Source: Phascolarctobacterium faecium DSM 14760 (GTDB lineage Bacteria > Bacillota > Negativicutes > Acidaminococcales > Acidaminococcaceae). From it: a stretch of 64,000 nt of DNA. Each line of letters opens with the position of its first letter. Position 1 is the first letter of the stretch. The notes beneath the pieces were generated by a model. It did no database searches. It worked only from the letters and a program-made list of their open reading frames with translations, and was not told the DNA's origin. A program made the position numbers and the translations under genes. The stretch is from positions 1 through 64,000 of the forward strand of contig NZ_QLTS01000010.1 in NCBI RefSeq assembly GCF_003269275.1, in the 5' to 3' direction. Below are positions 8,579 through 16,635 of this stretch, piece by piece.

Positions 8579-8607
8579 AAGCTGCCGGTGAAATCGGCAG
8601 CTTTTTT
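8579..8607 (+). terminator. Intrinsic terminator (second of a tandem pair)
   Basis: Stem AAGCTGCCG / CGGCAGCTT followed by TTTT, 26 bp beyond the first terminator. It insulates the autotransporter gene from upstream transcription. Confidence 0.82.
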
Positions 8608-8887
8608 AGTGAAAGTAGTTTTTGCAAGACTTCTCAAACTAAAATATATAGCAAAAGTAAAAATGTCTTGCGGGGGGGACGAATATGATATTATATCAAA
8701 AATAACTTATAGACATAATATTAAATATAAAGATTAATAAATTACATAAAGAGAATGGTTTAAAATATTAGGAATAAAAAATAAAACTTATTACAGTAAA
8801 TAACTGAAAATCTTACAATGGCAGCAAAAAATTTGGGGAAATTTTTTTATATGTTGCAACTTTTATTTCAAGAAAGGTGAGAGGGTT
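8608..8887 (+). promoter_or_regulatory. AT-rich leader of the autotransporter gene with a G7 tract
   Basis: The 280 bp before the autotransporter hold no plausible gene. They are very AT-rich except for a run of seven G at 8672-8678. TTGCGG (8668-8673) could be a -35 and TATTAT (8689-8694) a -10, about 15 bp apart, which would place the G run in the spacer. A long untranslated leader of about 190 bases would follow. TGAGAGGG precedes the ATG at 8888. The promoter call is tentative. Confidence 0.4.
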
Positions 8888-11800
8888 ATGAAAAAAACAC
8901 AGTTTAACAACAAAAAACAAGATTTATTGCAGAAAAAAGTAATGTATTCATTGTTGGCTGCCGGTTTCTTTTGCAGTATAGGCATTGCTAGTACTGCAGT
9001 AGCGGCTGTTGCCAGTGAAAAAGTCATCAATGGGGATATGCCGTCAGGTCTGGAAACGAATACAGAATATGTCAATATTACTGGTGGCAGCCGTATCACA
9101 GGTACAGTTAAAGTTATCAATGATGCCGATAATCAGACTGGTGCTCATGGCAGTGCTTTAAGTATACGGACCGATGAAGCTATTATTATTGACGGTGACG
9201 GACATGTAGAAATTCGCACTTACAATGATAATTCTTATGCACATACCAATGCAGTCAGACTGCATAACGATGGTGCCAGCCTCCTAATAGACAAAGCAGG
9301 TTATAACGTTACCATGGCTTTGGATGCTGCTGGCGGGCAAAGTACTAAATATGATGAAGTAGCTGGGATCTATGTTGCCAACAATAATCAGAACGTTGTT
9401 ATAAATGCGGATAATATCAATTTTGAAAACAATGGATATAATCGCGGTTACGGCATTTGGACAGGAGCTTCAGCTACAAATTCTCAGATAACTATTAATG
9501 GTAATACAAATTTCTCGGATTCGGCTTCTGCGGCAGAAGCCTATGCCATTCGTCACGATCATGGCAGCACTGTTATCAACGGCGATACAAATATAAATAT
9601 GGTCGGCGCCGGTGGTTCTGGATTACGTGCTATCAATGGTACGGTTGAATTCAATGGTAATACGGTTATCAATTTAAGCGGTGATGTGGCATATATAGAT
9701 CGTTATGTGCCAGCATTCGGCATTTGGAACGGCGCTACCCCCTATGGCGTTACTCCAACTACCGGCGCACATGTTAAGCTTACCGGTAACACTCAGATCA
9801 ATACAACCGGAGCTGGCAGCGCTGCAGTAGTAACTGAACTGGCAGGCGGTACTACAGAATTTTTTGGTACTACTAAAATAACTACTGCCGGTGACAGTGG
9901 GAAATGGGGACGAGGAAGCGGTAGTGATATAGGAGCGCATGGCGTTTATAATAAATCCGGCACTACAAATTTCCACGGTAACCTGTTTATAGATACTACA
10001 GGGCAGGACGCAACGGCAATTCATGCGCTTAGCGGGCAGGTTAATCTTAATCATTACAGTGACGGCACAGAGGCACTGGCTGTTATTACTACAGCTAAAG
10101 ATAATGCCCATGGTATTTATAATAATAAAGCTGCTGTAAATGCTGAATCGCATGTTAATATTTTTACTGCTGGTACCGCGGCGTCGGCAGTTAAAGTGGA
10201 TGGTGCAAGTACGACAACATTGAATGGACGCAACTACCTTACAACATCTGGTGACAAGGCACACGGTATCGAAGTCTATGCTGCCGCATCATCTAAAGGC
10301 AGTGAAGAAAAAGCAGCCAAAGTGAAGGTTGGTAGTGATTCTACCGTTTATACTCAAGGGAATCAGTCACATGGTGTTTATACCGATATGCTGGATGCGG
10401 AGATTTCTTTAGGTGATGATATTAGCGTAACTACTAAAGGCAGTGGCTCACATGGTATTTATGCCTCCCGTGGTGTTATTGAAACAGGAGACGGATTACG
10501 GCTCAGTGCACAGGGAACAGGTTCTCATGCTGCCTATGCCGACTCTGCCGACGGCAGTATCAAATTTAACGGCGGAGCTGATATCAGTGCAGCAGATCCG
10601 GACAGTTATGCTGTTTATGCTGATAACGGTGGGAAAATAGAAGGGATTACCGCTGACAGCAGATTTACTGTTCTTGGTAATATGCTTGCTGATAACAGCG
10701 GCAGTATAGAACTGTCTATGGCGGCGAATTCGCTGTTCGCAGGTAAGTCGGAAACAGAAAATTCCGGCATTATAGACCTTGATATGACCGACAGCATGTG
10801 GCGTATGACAGGATCGTCTTCACTGACAAATTTTACTAACAATAAATCAGTAGTGGATATGACGAAAGACGGAGGTGCGTTCAGCAGTCTCACTACTGAA
10901 AATCTCAGTGGTAATGGCGGTTATTTTGTTTTGGATATTGATGGAACGACCAATGTCAATAACAGCGATCGTATTTATGTGACCGATACTTTTGATGGTA
11001 CGCATGCGATCGCCTTAAATGAAATCACCGGTCTTTATACAGGTATAGAGGCTGAAAATACGGTACTGGCAAGCGTAAAAAACAATAACGGGATATTTAC
11101 TGCAGTTGATGGAGAAGGTACACTGTACTATCAGCGTTACGAGCTGGATAAAAAAGATAATACGTATGACTCTAATTATACTACTGACTGGTATTTAAAA
11201 GCTGTGACGACCGTTGATCCTGAAGAAAAGCCGACACCGGGTGTAGATGGTGCGGTATCAGCCGGAGCCTTAGCTTATTATACATGGCTTGATCATGATC
11301 AGTTGATGAAAAGGTTGGGAGACTTACGTCATAATGGCGTGGATGAAAAAGGTGTTTGGCTCAGGGTCAAGGGCGCAAAAATAGGGCGCAGCGGTAATTT
11401 TGGCTTCAAAAATAAATATACTCATTATGAATTAGGCTACGATGAAGTAATGAAGGAAAAGCCAAATTATACGCGGTACGGTGGTGTATCTATTAGCTAT
11501 GCTGATGGTGGTGCCAGTTACTCCCGCGGTAGTGGTGATAATCATAGTCGGGCCATGAATTTTTATGTTACCGAAATGGGTAATAAAGGACATTATCTGG
11601 ATGTAGTATTAAGGTTCCACCATATGGATACCAATTTTAAAATGTTTGATGAAAATGGTAAAAAAATACGCGGTGATATGCACAATGTCGGTATTTCGTT
11701 GAGCAGTGAATATGGCCGTAAGAAAATGATTGATGATAAAGGTTGGTATATAGAACCACAGGGGCAGCTGACCCTTGGTTATTTAGGCGGTGATAACTAT

Positions 11801-12142
11801 ACTACCAGTAATGGCATAGCAGTACGCCAGGGTGGAATTCGCAGTGCTTTAGGGCGCATAGGTTTTAACTTGGGCAAGGATATCGATGAGAAAACGAATA
11901 TTTATTTAAAAGCCAATCTGCTGCATGAATTCGGCGGTGGTTACCACGCTGCGATGACTGATAGCAGCGGCAGTCGGATAAAGATAGACCGCAGTTTTAA
12001 AGATACATGGTTTGAGTATGGCATTGGAGCGGCTATCCAGACAGGCACGAATAATCATGTTTATCTGGACTTTGAACGCAGTGCCGGCGGCGATTTCAAA
12101 AAAGATTGGAGCTGGAATGTTGGTGCACGCTGGACTTTCTAA
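8888..12142 (+). CDS. Autotransporter adhesin-type protein (type Va secretion), 1084 aa
   Basis: Domains in order: an extended signal peptide (about 1-39, charged KKTQFNNKKQDLLQKK stretch, then a hydrophobic core ending STAVAAVA); a passenger of about 750 residues rich in Gly, Asn, Thr and Ser, with degenerate short repeats expected to fold as a right-handed beta-helix; and a C-terminal autotransporter barrel from about residue 805 to the terminal Phe (ending GARWTF). Repeated motifs of the form SHGIYA, SHGVYT and AHGIEV with TT/TNF strands recur around residues 340-580. The barrel shows alternating aromatic strands such as GVWLRVKG and WFEYGIGA. It is presumably anchored in or released from the outer membrane. 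The passenger has no catalytic motif I can recognise, so adhesion or biofilm roles are inference. Confidence 0.9.
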   Translation: MKKTQFNNKKQDLLQKKVMYSLLAAGFFCSIGIASTAVAAVASEKVINGDMPSGLETNTEYVNITGGSRITGTVKVINDADNQTGAHGSALSIRTDEAIIIDGDGHVEIRTYNDNSYAHTNAVRLHNDGASLLIDKAGYNVTMALDAAGGQSTKYDEVAGIYVANNNQNVVINADNINFENNGYNRGYGIWTGASATNSQITINGNTNFSDSASAAEAYAIRHDHGSTVINGDTNINMVGAGGSGLRAINGTVEFNGNTVINLSGDVAYIDRYVPAFGIWNGATPYGVTPTTGAHVKLTGNTQINTTGAGSAAVVTELAGGTTEFFGTTKITTAGDSGKWGRGSGSDIGAHGVYNKSGTTNFHGNLFIDTTGQDATAIHALSGQVNLNHYSDGTEALAVITTAKDNAHGIYNNKAAVNAESHVNIFTAGTAASAVKVDGASTTTLNGRNYLTTSGDKAHGIEVYAAASSKGSEEKAAKVKVGSDSTVYTQGNQSHGVYTDMLDAEISLGDDISVTTKGSGSHGIYASRGVIETGDGLRLSAQGTGSHAAYADSADGSIKFNGGADISAADPDSYAVYADNGGKIEGITADSRFTVLGNMLADNSGSIELSMAANSLFAGKSETENSGIIDLDMTDSMWRMTGSSSLTNFTNNKSVVDMTKDGGAFSSLTTENLSGNGGYFVLDIDGTTNVNNSDRIYVTDTFDGTHAIALNEITGLYTGIEAENTVLASVKNNNGIFTAVDGEGTLYYQRYELDKKDNTYDSNYTTDWYLKAVTTVDPEEKPTPGVDGAVSAGALAYYTWLDHDQLMKRLGDLRHNGVDEKGVWLRVKGAKIGRSGNFGFKNKYTHYELGYDEVMKEKPNYTRYGGVSISYADGGASYSRGSGDNHSRAMNFYVTEMGNKGHYLDVVLRFHHMDTNFKMFDENGKKIRGDMHNVGISLSSEYGRKKMIDDKGWYIEPQGQLTLGYLGGDNYTTSNGIAVRQGGIRSALGRIGFNLGKDIDEKTNIYLKANLLHEFGGGYHAAMTDSSGSRIKIDRSFKDTWFEYGIGAAIQTGTNNHVYLDFERSAGGDFKKDWSWNVGARWTF

Positions 12143-12454
12143 CAATTTGTTAAAATAATATCTGCTTTTCGGCAGAACATTGCAACCCTCTGTTCTGTTT
12201 GGAAATATTCCCCGAGCCAGGGCTGTTATTTAATAACGGCCCTGGCTTTGTTTATAAAAACGTAACTGAGAAACGATGCGGAAGTTTTCAGAGAAAAATT
12301 CAGTAATGAAACGGTTCCTTTAGTTGTATTTATTAGGAATATGCCGTTTATGCAGGACGTAAGCACAAATATTATTGCAGCTATAGTTGTTTTAAACAGA
12401 GTAAGTGTTAGATAATAAAAAAGATCCAGCTCCTTTTAAGAAGCTGGATCTTTT
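12143..12454. other. Intergenic region between autotransporter and feoB
   Basis: These 312 bases hold the autotransporter terminator (12215-12253) and the feoB terminator (12417-12456). The 160 bp between them are AT-rich and show no gene or repeat that I can support. Confidence 0.7.
12215..12253 (+). terminator. Terminator of the autotransporter gene
   Basis: A 16-bp stem (12215-12230 and 12232-12247, core AGCCAGGGC / GCCCTGGCT with one G-U pair) is followed by TTGTTT, 73 bp after the stop codon. Confidence 0.8.
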
Positions 12455-12456
12455 TT
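12417..12456. terminator. Bidirectional terminator of feoB
   Basis: A perfect 15-bp stem AAAAAAGATCCAGCT / AGCTGGATCTTTTTT directly at the feoB stop codon. Confidence 0.88.
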
Positions 12457-14470
12457 ATTTAAATCCAAGTATTTTACCAAGATTATAGACAATGAAAGCG
12501 ACGATCCAGGAGGTGATTATCTGGTAGGACATGATATAAAATGTCTCCACCGTAGAATTCATTTCGCGTCTGATTGCGGCGAGAGCTGCTATGCAGGGGG
12601 GATAAAGCAGAGAAAAAGTTAGGAAGCTTAGAGCAGTCAGTGGTGTAAAGATACTTTGTAGCGCTGTACCGGGTATATCGCCGTCTCCTCCCATCAGGAC
12701 AGATAGAGTGCTGATGACAACTTCTTTGGCTGTTAGACCGGTAACAAGTGCCGTTGCAGCACGCCAGTCGCCGAATCCAAGCGGAGCGAAGAATGGTGCA
12801 ATAAAACTGCCTATACCGGCCAGCATACTGTTTTCGGGATTGTCTACCATATAGAATCTGGTGTCAAAGCTTTGCAGCAGCCAGATGACGATGCTGGCAA
12901 CGAAGATAACAGTAAAGGCTTTGTATAAGAAGTCTTTGGCCTTGCTCCACATATGCAGCATGATATTGCGGGCTGTTGGCAGACGATAGGCGGGCAGCTC
13001 CATAACAAAAGGAACTGGCTGACCGTTATAAACAAAGGTTTTTAAAAGCAGTCCTGAAGCGATTGCAATGAAGATTCCCAATAAATACAGGAACATCATA
13101 ACCGCGGCTTTGTTATCGGCAAAAAAGGCTGATATAAAAACACCGTAGATCGGCAGTTTAGCACTGCAGGACATAAATGGTGTGAGAATCATGGTCATTT
13201 TGCGGTCACGTTCGCTGGCAAGGGTACGTGTGGCCATAATGGCCGGGACGCTGCAGCCGAATCCTATCAGCATAGGAACGAATGAAGAACCGGATAGGCC
13301 AATTTTTCTCAGCAGTTTGTCCATAACAAAGGCAATCCGGGCCATATAACCACTGTCTTCAAGCATGGATAGAAAGAAAAAAAGTGTAACAATAGTTGGC
13401 AGGAAGGAAAGGACGCTCCCTACACCTGTAAAAATACCGTCAATAATGAGGGAATGGATAGGAGCACTGAGGCCGATTGCAGTAAGACCCAGATCGGCGG
13501 CTTCAGTAACGGAACTGATGCCGATTTCGAGCCAGTCGCTTAATGCGGCGCCGATAACATCGAAGGTGAGCCAAAAAATGGTGAAGATAGTCAGCAGGAA
13601 AATAGGTATTGCAAAATATTTATGGGTCAGATAATGGTCGATTTTGACTGACCTCATCTGAGCAATTGTTTCTTGTGGTTTATGTACGGCGTAGGAACAT
13701 AATTCTTCAATATAAGTGTAGCGCATATCGGCCAGCGCCGCTTCTTTATCTGTATCTAAAGCTATTTCCAAGTCTTTGGTGACATGGTCAATAATATCCA
13801 GCTCGTTGGCTGTCAGTTCAAGCTCTTTTACCAGTGGTTCATCGCCTTCAATGAGTTTTGTTGCCGAAAATCGCAGCGGCAGTCCTTTGCTGCGGACTTT
13901 GGCTTCGATCAGGTGGGCGATAGAATGAATTGCCATATGAGTGACGCCTGAACAAAAGTCGAGTCGTTCAGGCATTTTTTTATCATGAGCGGTTTTCTGG
14001 GCGCGTGAAAGCAGTTCGTCAACGCCGGCACCTGAATTGGCTGTGATTGGGACGACCGGTACGGTAAGGCGGTCTTCTATTTTTTTGATATCGATAGAAC
14101 CGCCGCTGGCCGTAAGTTCATCCATCATATTCAGGGCCATGATCATCGGGGTGTTGAGTTCGATGAGCTGCAGGGAAAGATAGAGACTGCGTTCAATATT
14201 GGTAGCGTCGATAACGTTGATGATGATATCAGGTTTGCTGCGTAAAAGCAGGTCACGGGTCACGATTTCTTCCGAGGTATAGGGCGACAGCGAATAAATG
14301 CCCGGCAGATCAATGACGGTGACATCTTTATTGTTCAGCAGGCGGCCTTCTTTTTTCTGGACCGTGACGCCGGGAAAGTTGCCGACGTGCTGATTGCTGC
14401 CGGTCAGATAGTTGAAAAGTGTGCTTTTGCCGCAGTTTTGGTTGCCGACGAGGGCGAAGGTAAGGCTCAT
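12455..14470 (-). CDS. feoB: Ferrous iron transport protein B
   Basis: FeoB imports Fe2+ across the inner membrane. The 671-residue protein starts with a G domain: G1 GNQNCGKST (8-16), G3 DLPGIYSLSP (about 55-64) and G4 NMMDE. A helical regulatory region follows. From about residue 280 there are multiple membrane segments with two Gate-type regions (GVGSVLSFLPT and the later WRAATALVTGLTAKE). The length fits the short bacterial FeoB form. The start overlaps the end of feoA by 4 bp (ATGA type), so the two are translationally coupled. No FeoC gene is seen. The neighbouring perR on the opposite strand suggests metal- or peroxide-linked control of the region, but this is inference. Confidence 0.96.
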   Translation of the reverse strand: MSLTFALVGNQNCGKSTLFNYLTGSNQHVGNFPGVTVQKKEGRLLNNKDVTVIDLPGIYSLSPYTSEEIVTRDLLLRSKPDIIINVIDATNIERSLYLSLQLIELNTPMIMALNMMDELTASGGSIDIKKIEDRLTVPVVPITANSGAGVDELLSRAQKTAHDKKMPERLDFCSGVTHMAIHSIAHLIEAKVRSKGLPLRFSATKLIEGDEPLVKELELTANELDIIDHVTKDLEIALDTDKEAALADMRYTYIEELCSYAVHKPQETIAQMRSVKIDHYLTHKYFAIPIFLLTIFTIFWLTFDVIGAALSDWLEIGISSVTEAADLGLTAIGLSAPIHSLIIDGIFTGVGSVLSFLPTIVTLFFFLSMLEDSGYMARIAFVMDKLLRKIGLSGSSFVPMLIGFGCSVPAIMATRTLASERDRKMTMILTPFMSCSAKLPIYGVFISAFFADNKAAVMMFLYLLGIFIAIASGLLLKTFVYNGQPVPFVMELPAYRLPTARNIMLHMWSKAKDFLYKAFTVIFVASIVIWLLQSFDTRFYMVDNPENSMLAGIGSFIAPFFAPLGFGDWRAATALVTGLTAKEVVISTLSVLMGGDGDIPGTALQSIFTPLTALSFLTFSLLYPPCIAALAAIRREMNSTVETFYIMSYQIITSWIVAFIVYNLGKILGFK

Positions 14471-14706
14471 GGTTCCTCCGGTGCAACGGTGATCTTATTG
14501 GCGTCATCCAGCCTTAGAGTGAGCTCATAGCCACGCAGAAAAATTTCGATCGGGTCGCCTAAGGGGGCTTTTTTACGTACCATGACTTTGGTTTTGGGGG
14601 TCAGCCCCATATCTAAAAAACGGCGGCGCAGGATTCCTTCACCGCCGACAGTAGTGATAGTTGCTTTTTGACCAATGGCAAGTTTGTCTAATGTTAGTGT
14701 TTGCAT
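14467..14706 (-). CDS. feoA: Ferrous iron transport protein A
   Basis: This 79-residue cytoplasmic protein has the SH3-like beta-barrel of FeoA: TLDKLAIGQKATIT at the start, GGEGILRRRFLDMGLTP in the middle and PLGDPIEIFLRGYELTLR near the end. It assists FeoB, whose gene overlaps it by 4 bp. AGGT precedes the ATG at 14706. It is the first gene of the minus-strand feoAB operon, whose promoter must lie in the 308-bp divergent region shared with perR. Confidence 0.95.
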   Translation of the reverse strand: MQTLTLDKLAIGQKATITTVGGEGILRRRFLDMGLTPKTKVMVRKKAPLGDPIEIFLRGYELTLRLDDANKITVAPEEP

Positions 14707-14950
14707 ATGGACCTCGATAGATGTTTTATTATTGAAGCTGCTTGTGTTGGAGCGGTTAACTGCTGCCTAAATTATACGTCGCCTGCTTCCCGGTTGTCAA
14801 TGAAGCTGATTCCTTTATGAATTATCTGATTTGTTTAAGTACTATTTTATGAAAAAAACTTATCGATATTGATTTCGCAATTTGCAAAAACAGTTACTGT
14901 CCGGACTGGTAAAAATGCTGTTTGTGCAGGTGAAAAAACAGTGAAAATGC

Positions 14951-14978
14951 TTGACAATGATTTAATTGGGTGTATAAT
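14951..14978 (+). promoter_or_regulatory. Sigma-A promoter of perR
   Basis: A consensus TTGACA (14951-14956) and a TATAAT (14973-14978) lie 16 bp apart, 37 bp before the perR ATG. Confidence 0.78.
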
Positions 14979-14991
14979 TCTAATTAAGAAT
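14977..14991 (+). promoter_or_regulatory. Candidate PerR/Fur operator overlapping the perR promoter
   Basis: ATTCTAATTAAGAAT is a 7-1-7 inverted repeat with 6 of 7 pairs matching. This is the geometry of a Per/Fur box. It overlaps the -10 of the perR promoter, which suggests autoregulation. Confidence 0.5.
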
Positions 14992-15014
14992 AAGTTTCGA
15001 TAGGAGAGGTATAT

Positions 15015-15419
15015 ATGACTAAGAGAAACACTATCCAAAGGCAGTTAGTTATAGCTGCCGTAAGATTTTTAGCAGATCACCCCACTGCCGAAGAAGTGTA
15101 TGACCGTATTACTATGGAATATCCTGATATAAGCAAAGGCACTGTGTACAGAAATCTTAATTCGCTGGTAGAAAGCGGCCTGTTGGGCAAGGTTTCCGTA
15201 CCAAGCGGCGCTGATCGTTTTGACCATATCCTGACCAGGCATTATCACATAAAATGTACTCATTGCGGTATGTTTATGAATGTTGAGGATATGGACTATA
15301 TAGAAGGGCTGGACGAAAAAGTAGGCGAAGTCACCGGTTTTAAAATGGAAGACCATGACATCGTGTTTAACGGCGTCTGTCCTGAGTGTCAAAAGCTGGA
15401 AGCCAAGGAGAAGAACTAA
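15015..15419 (+). CDS. perR: Fur-family repressor, PerR type (peroxide sensor)
   Basis: The 134-residue protein has an N-terminal winged helix (residues about 7-60, with [20 protein letters not shown] as recognition region) and a C-terminal dimer domain. Structural zinc is bound by CTHC (81-84) and CPEC (122-125). [11 protein letters not shown] (68-78) places Asp70, His76 and His78 where PerR binds its regulatory metal, and an acidic pair (EDMD, 91-94) follows. With rubrerythrin 61 bp downstream on the same strand, a peroxide-sensing role is more likely than a Fur role. The iron importer feoAB is divergent, so some iron control cannot be excluded. The ATG follows AGGAGAGG. Confidence 0.83.
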   Translation: MTKRNTIQRQLVIAAVRFLADHPTAEEVYDRITMEYPDISKGTVYRNLNSLVESGLLGKVSVPSGADRFDHILTRHYHIKCTHCGMFMNVEDMDYIEGLDEKVGEVTGFKMEDHDIVFNGVCPECQKLEAKEKN

Positions 15420-15480
15420 GAACGTACGCCCGCAACGGGTTGTATATAAAAAAATTATTGTTTTAAAGGAGGAGTTTCCA

Positions 15481-16035
15481 ATGGAATTTAAAGGAAGTAA
15501 AACAGAAGCTAATTTGCATACCGCTTTCGCAGGTGAGTCTGAAGCGAGAAATAAATACACTTATTATGCTGGTATCGCTAAAAAAGAAGGCTATAATCAG
15601 ATCGCTTCTATTTTTGAAGAAACTGCAGGTAACGAGAAAGAGCATGCTAAGATCTGGTTCAAAATTTTAATGAGCGGCGGTATTCCGCATGCCAGCCTGC
15701 CCGATACTATGGCTAACCTGAAAGACGCTGCAGCCGGTGAACATTATGAATGGACCGACATGTATGCAGGTTTTGCAAAGGAAGCAAGAGAAGAAGGCTT
15801 TGATAAAATCGCTTTCCTTTTTGAAGAAGTTGCCAAAATCGAGAAAGAGCATGAAGAAAGATATCTGGCACTGCTCGCCAATATCGAAAATGACAGAGTA
15901 TTCAAACGTGAAGAAAAACAGGTTTGGATCTGCAGCAACTGTGGCAGAATTGTTGTTGCTGAAAAAGCTCCGGAAAAATGCCCGGTCTGCGACCATCCGC
16001 AGGGCTATTTTGAACTGAGAAGCACCAATTACTGA
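15481..16035 (+). CDS. Rubrerythrin
   Basis: Rubrerythrin reduces H2O2 to water in the cytoplasm of anaerobes, using electrons from reduced rubredoxin or NADH oxidoreductase. The 184-residue protein has a four-helix ferritin-like domain with the di-iron ligands ([11 protein letters not shown] near 15-25, [10 protein letters not shown] near 46-55, [14 protein letters not shown] near 112-125). A C-terminal rubredoxin-like domain with CSNC (about 142-145) and CPVC (about 159-162) follows. The ATG follows AAGGAGGAG. It is placed right after perR and is likely read from the same promoter. Confidence 0.94.
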   Translation: MEFKGSKTEANLHTAFAGESEARNKYTYYAGIAKKEGYNQIASIFEETAGNEKEHAKIWFKILMSGGIPHASLPDTMANLKDAAAGEHYEWTDMYAGFAKEAREEGFDKIAFLFEEVAKIEKEHEERYLALLANIENDRVFKREEKQVWICSNCGRIVVAEKAPEKCPVCDHPQGYFELRSTNY

Positions 16036-16050
16036 TACTAAAAAGATTTA

Positions 16051-16085
16051 AACTTCCGCAAGCTAAAGCTTGCGGAAGTTTTTTT
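16051..16085 (+). terminator. Terminator of the perR-rubrerythrin unit
   Basis: A 13-bp perfect stem AACTTCCGCAAGC / GCTTGCGGAAGTT with a TAAA loop and a following T run. Confidence 0.9.
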
Positions 16086-16116
16086 ATATAATTTCTTATA
16101 TATTAGTAAAAAAATG

Positions 16117-16145
16117 TTGTAATTTCACAAAAATGAGGTTATAAT
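16117..16145 (+). promoter_or_regulatory. Promoter of the dcw cluster (mraZ promoter)
   Basis: TTGTAA (16117-16122) and TATAAT (16140-16145) lie 17 bp apart, 40 bp before mraZ. The MraZ operator repeats begin within the -10. Confidence 0.72.
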
Positions 16146-16170
16146 GGTGAAAAGTGGAGCAAAGTGGAGG
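16141..16170 (+). promoter_or_regulatory. MraZ operator: three 10-bp direct repeats
   Basis: The blocks ATAATGGTGA, AAAGTGGAGC and AAAGTGGAGG follow each other in exact 10-bp register. The last two match the AAAGTGK-N3 repeats known to bind MraZ in Mollicutes. They cover the start-site region of the mraZ promoter, consistent with MraZ repressing or tuning its own operon. Confidence 0.75.
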
Positions 16171-16185
16171 AAGGAGTGTCTCAAA

Positions 16186-16623
16186 ATGTTAATGGGCGAG
16201 TTTCAACATAACCTTGATGCAAAGGGACGCCTTTTTATGCCTGTAAAGCTCCGCGAGGCTTTGGGAACAAAGTTTGTTTTAACAAAAGGGCTGGACGGCT
16301 GCTTATTTGTTTATGATCTTGAGCAATGGCGGCTTTTAGAAGCAAAGCTCAATTCTTTACCGATGACCCGTAAGGGTGCCCGTGATTTTAACCGTTTCTT
16401 TTTTGGCGGTGCTGCCGAAGGTGAGTGCGATAAACAGGGACGGGTACTTTTACCTGTTAATCTGCGCGAGTTTGCAGGACTGGATAAAAATGCCGTTATT
16501 GTCGGCGTTGGCAACAGGGCTGAGATCTGGGACGCAGAACGCTGGAACGCATATAACGAAGAAAATGCCGAAGATGTGGGCGAATTAGCGGAACAGTTGG
16601 CAGATCTTGATTTAGGAATCTAA
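16186..16623 (+). CDS. mraZ: Transcriptional regulator MraZ
   Basis: MraZ is an AbrB-like double-fold protein that binds its own promoter and controls the dcw cluster. The 145-residue protein shows the two SpoVT/AbrB halves: GEFQHNLDAKGRLFMPVKLRE (about 4-24) and GECDKQGRVLLPVNLRE (about 83-99). The DxxGR motif is present in the first half and DKQGR in the second. The start MLMGEF at 16186 follows AAGGAG; the upstream in-frame ATG at 16144 lies in the operator region and lacks a ribosome-binding site. First gene of the cluster; rsmH follows after 12 bp. Confidence 0.94.
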   Translation: MLMGEFQHNLDAKGRLFMPVKLREALGTKFVLTKGLDGCLFVYDLEQWRLLEAKLNSLPMTRKGARDFNRFFFGGAAEGECDKQGRVLLPVNLREFAGLDKNAVIVGVGNRAEIWDAERWNAYNEENAEDVGELAEQLADLDLGI

Positions 16624-16635
16624 GGACAGGCGGCC

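Larger units (their letters stand above)
14707..15014. promoter_or_regulatory. Divergent regulatory region between feoA and perR
   Basis: The 308 bp hold no gene. The perR promoter and palindrome are at 14951-14991. The feoAB promoter on the minus strand was not pinpointed. The stretch 14820-14900 is AT-rich with no clear element. Confidence 0.6.

Noticed and set aside
8684-8704. Six-codon leader peptide (MILYQK) behind the G7 tract
   Set aside because: A G-rich run before an ATG can mimic a ribosome-binding site; nothing else supports translation here.
9674-10264. 196-codon minus-strand open frame inside the autotransporter
   Set aside because: Cys- and Ser-rich low-complexity translation caused by the repetitive passenger; no start signal.
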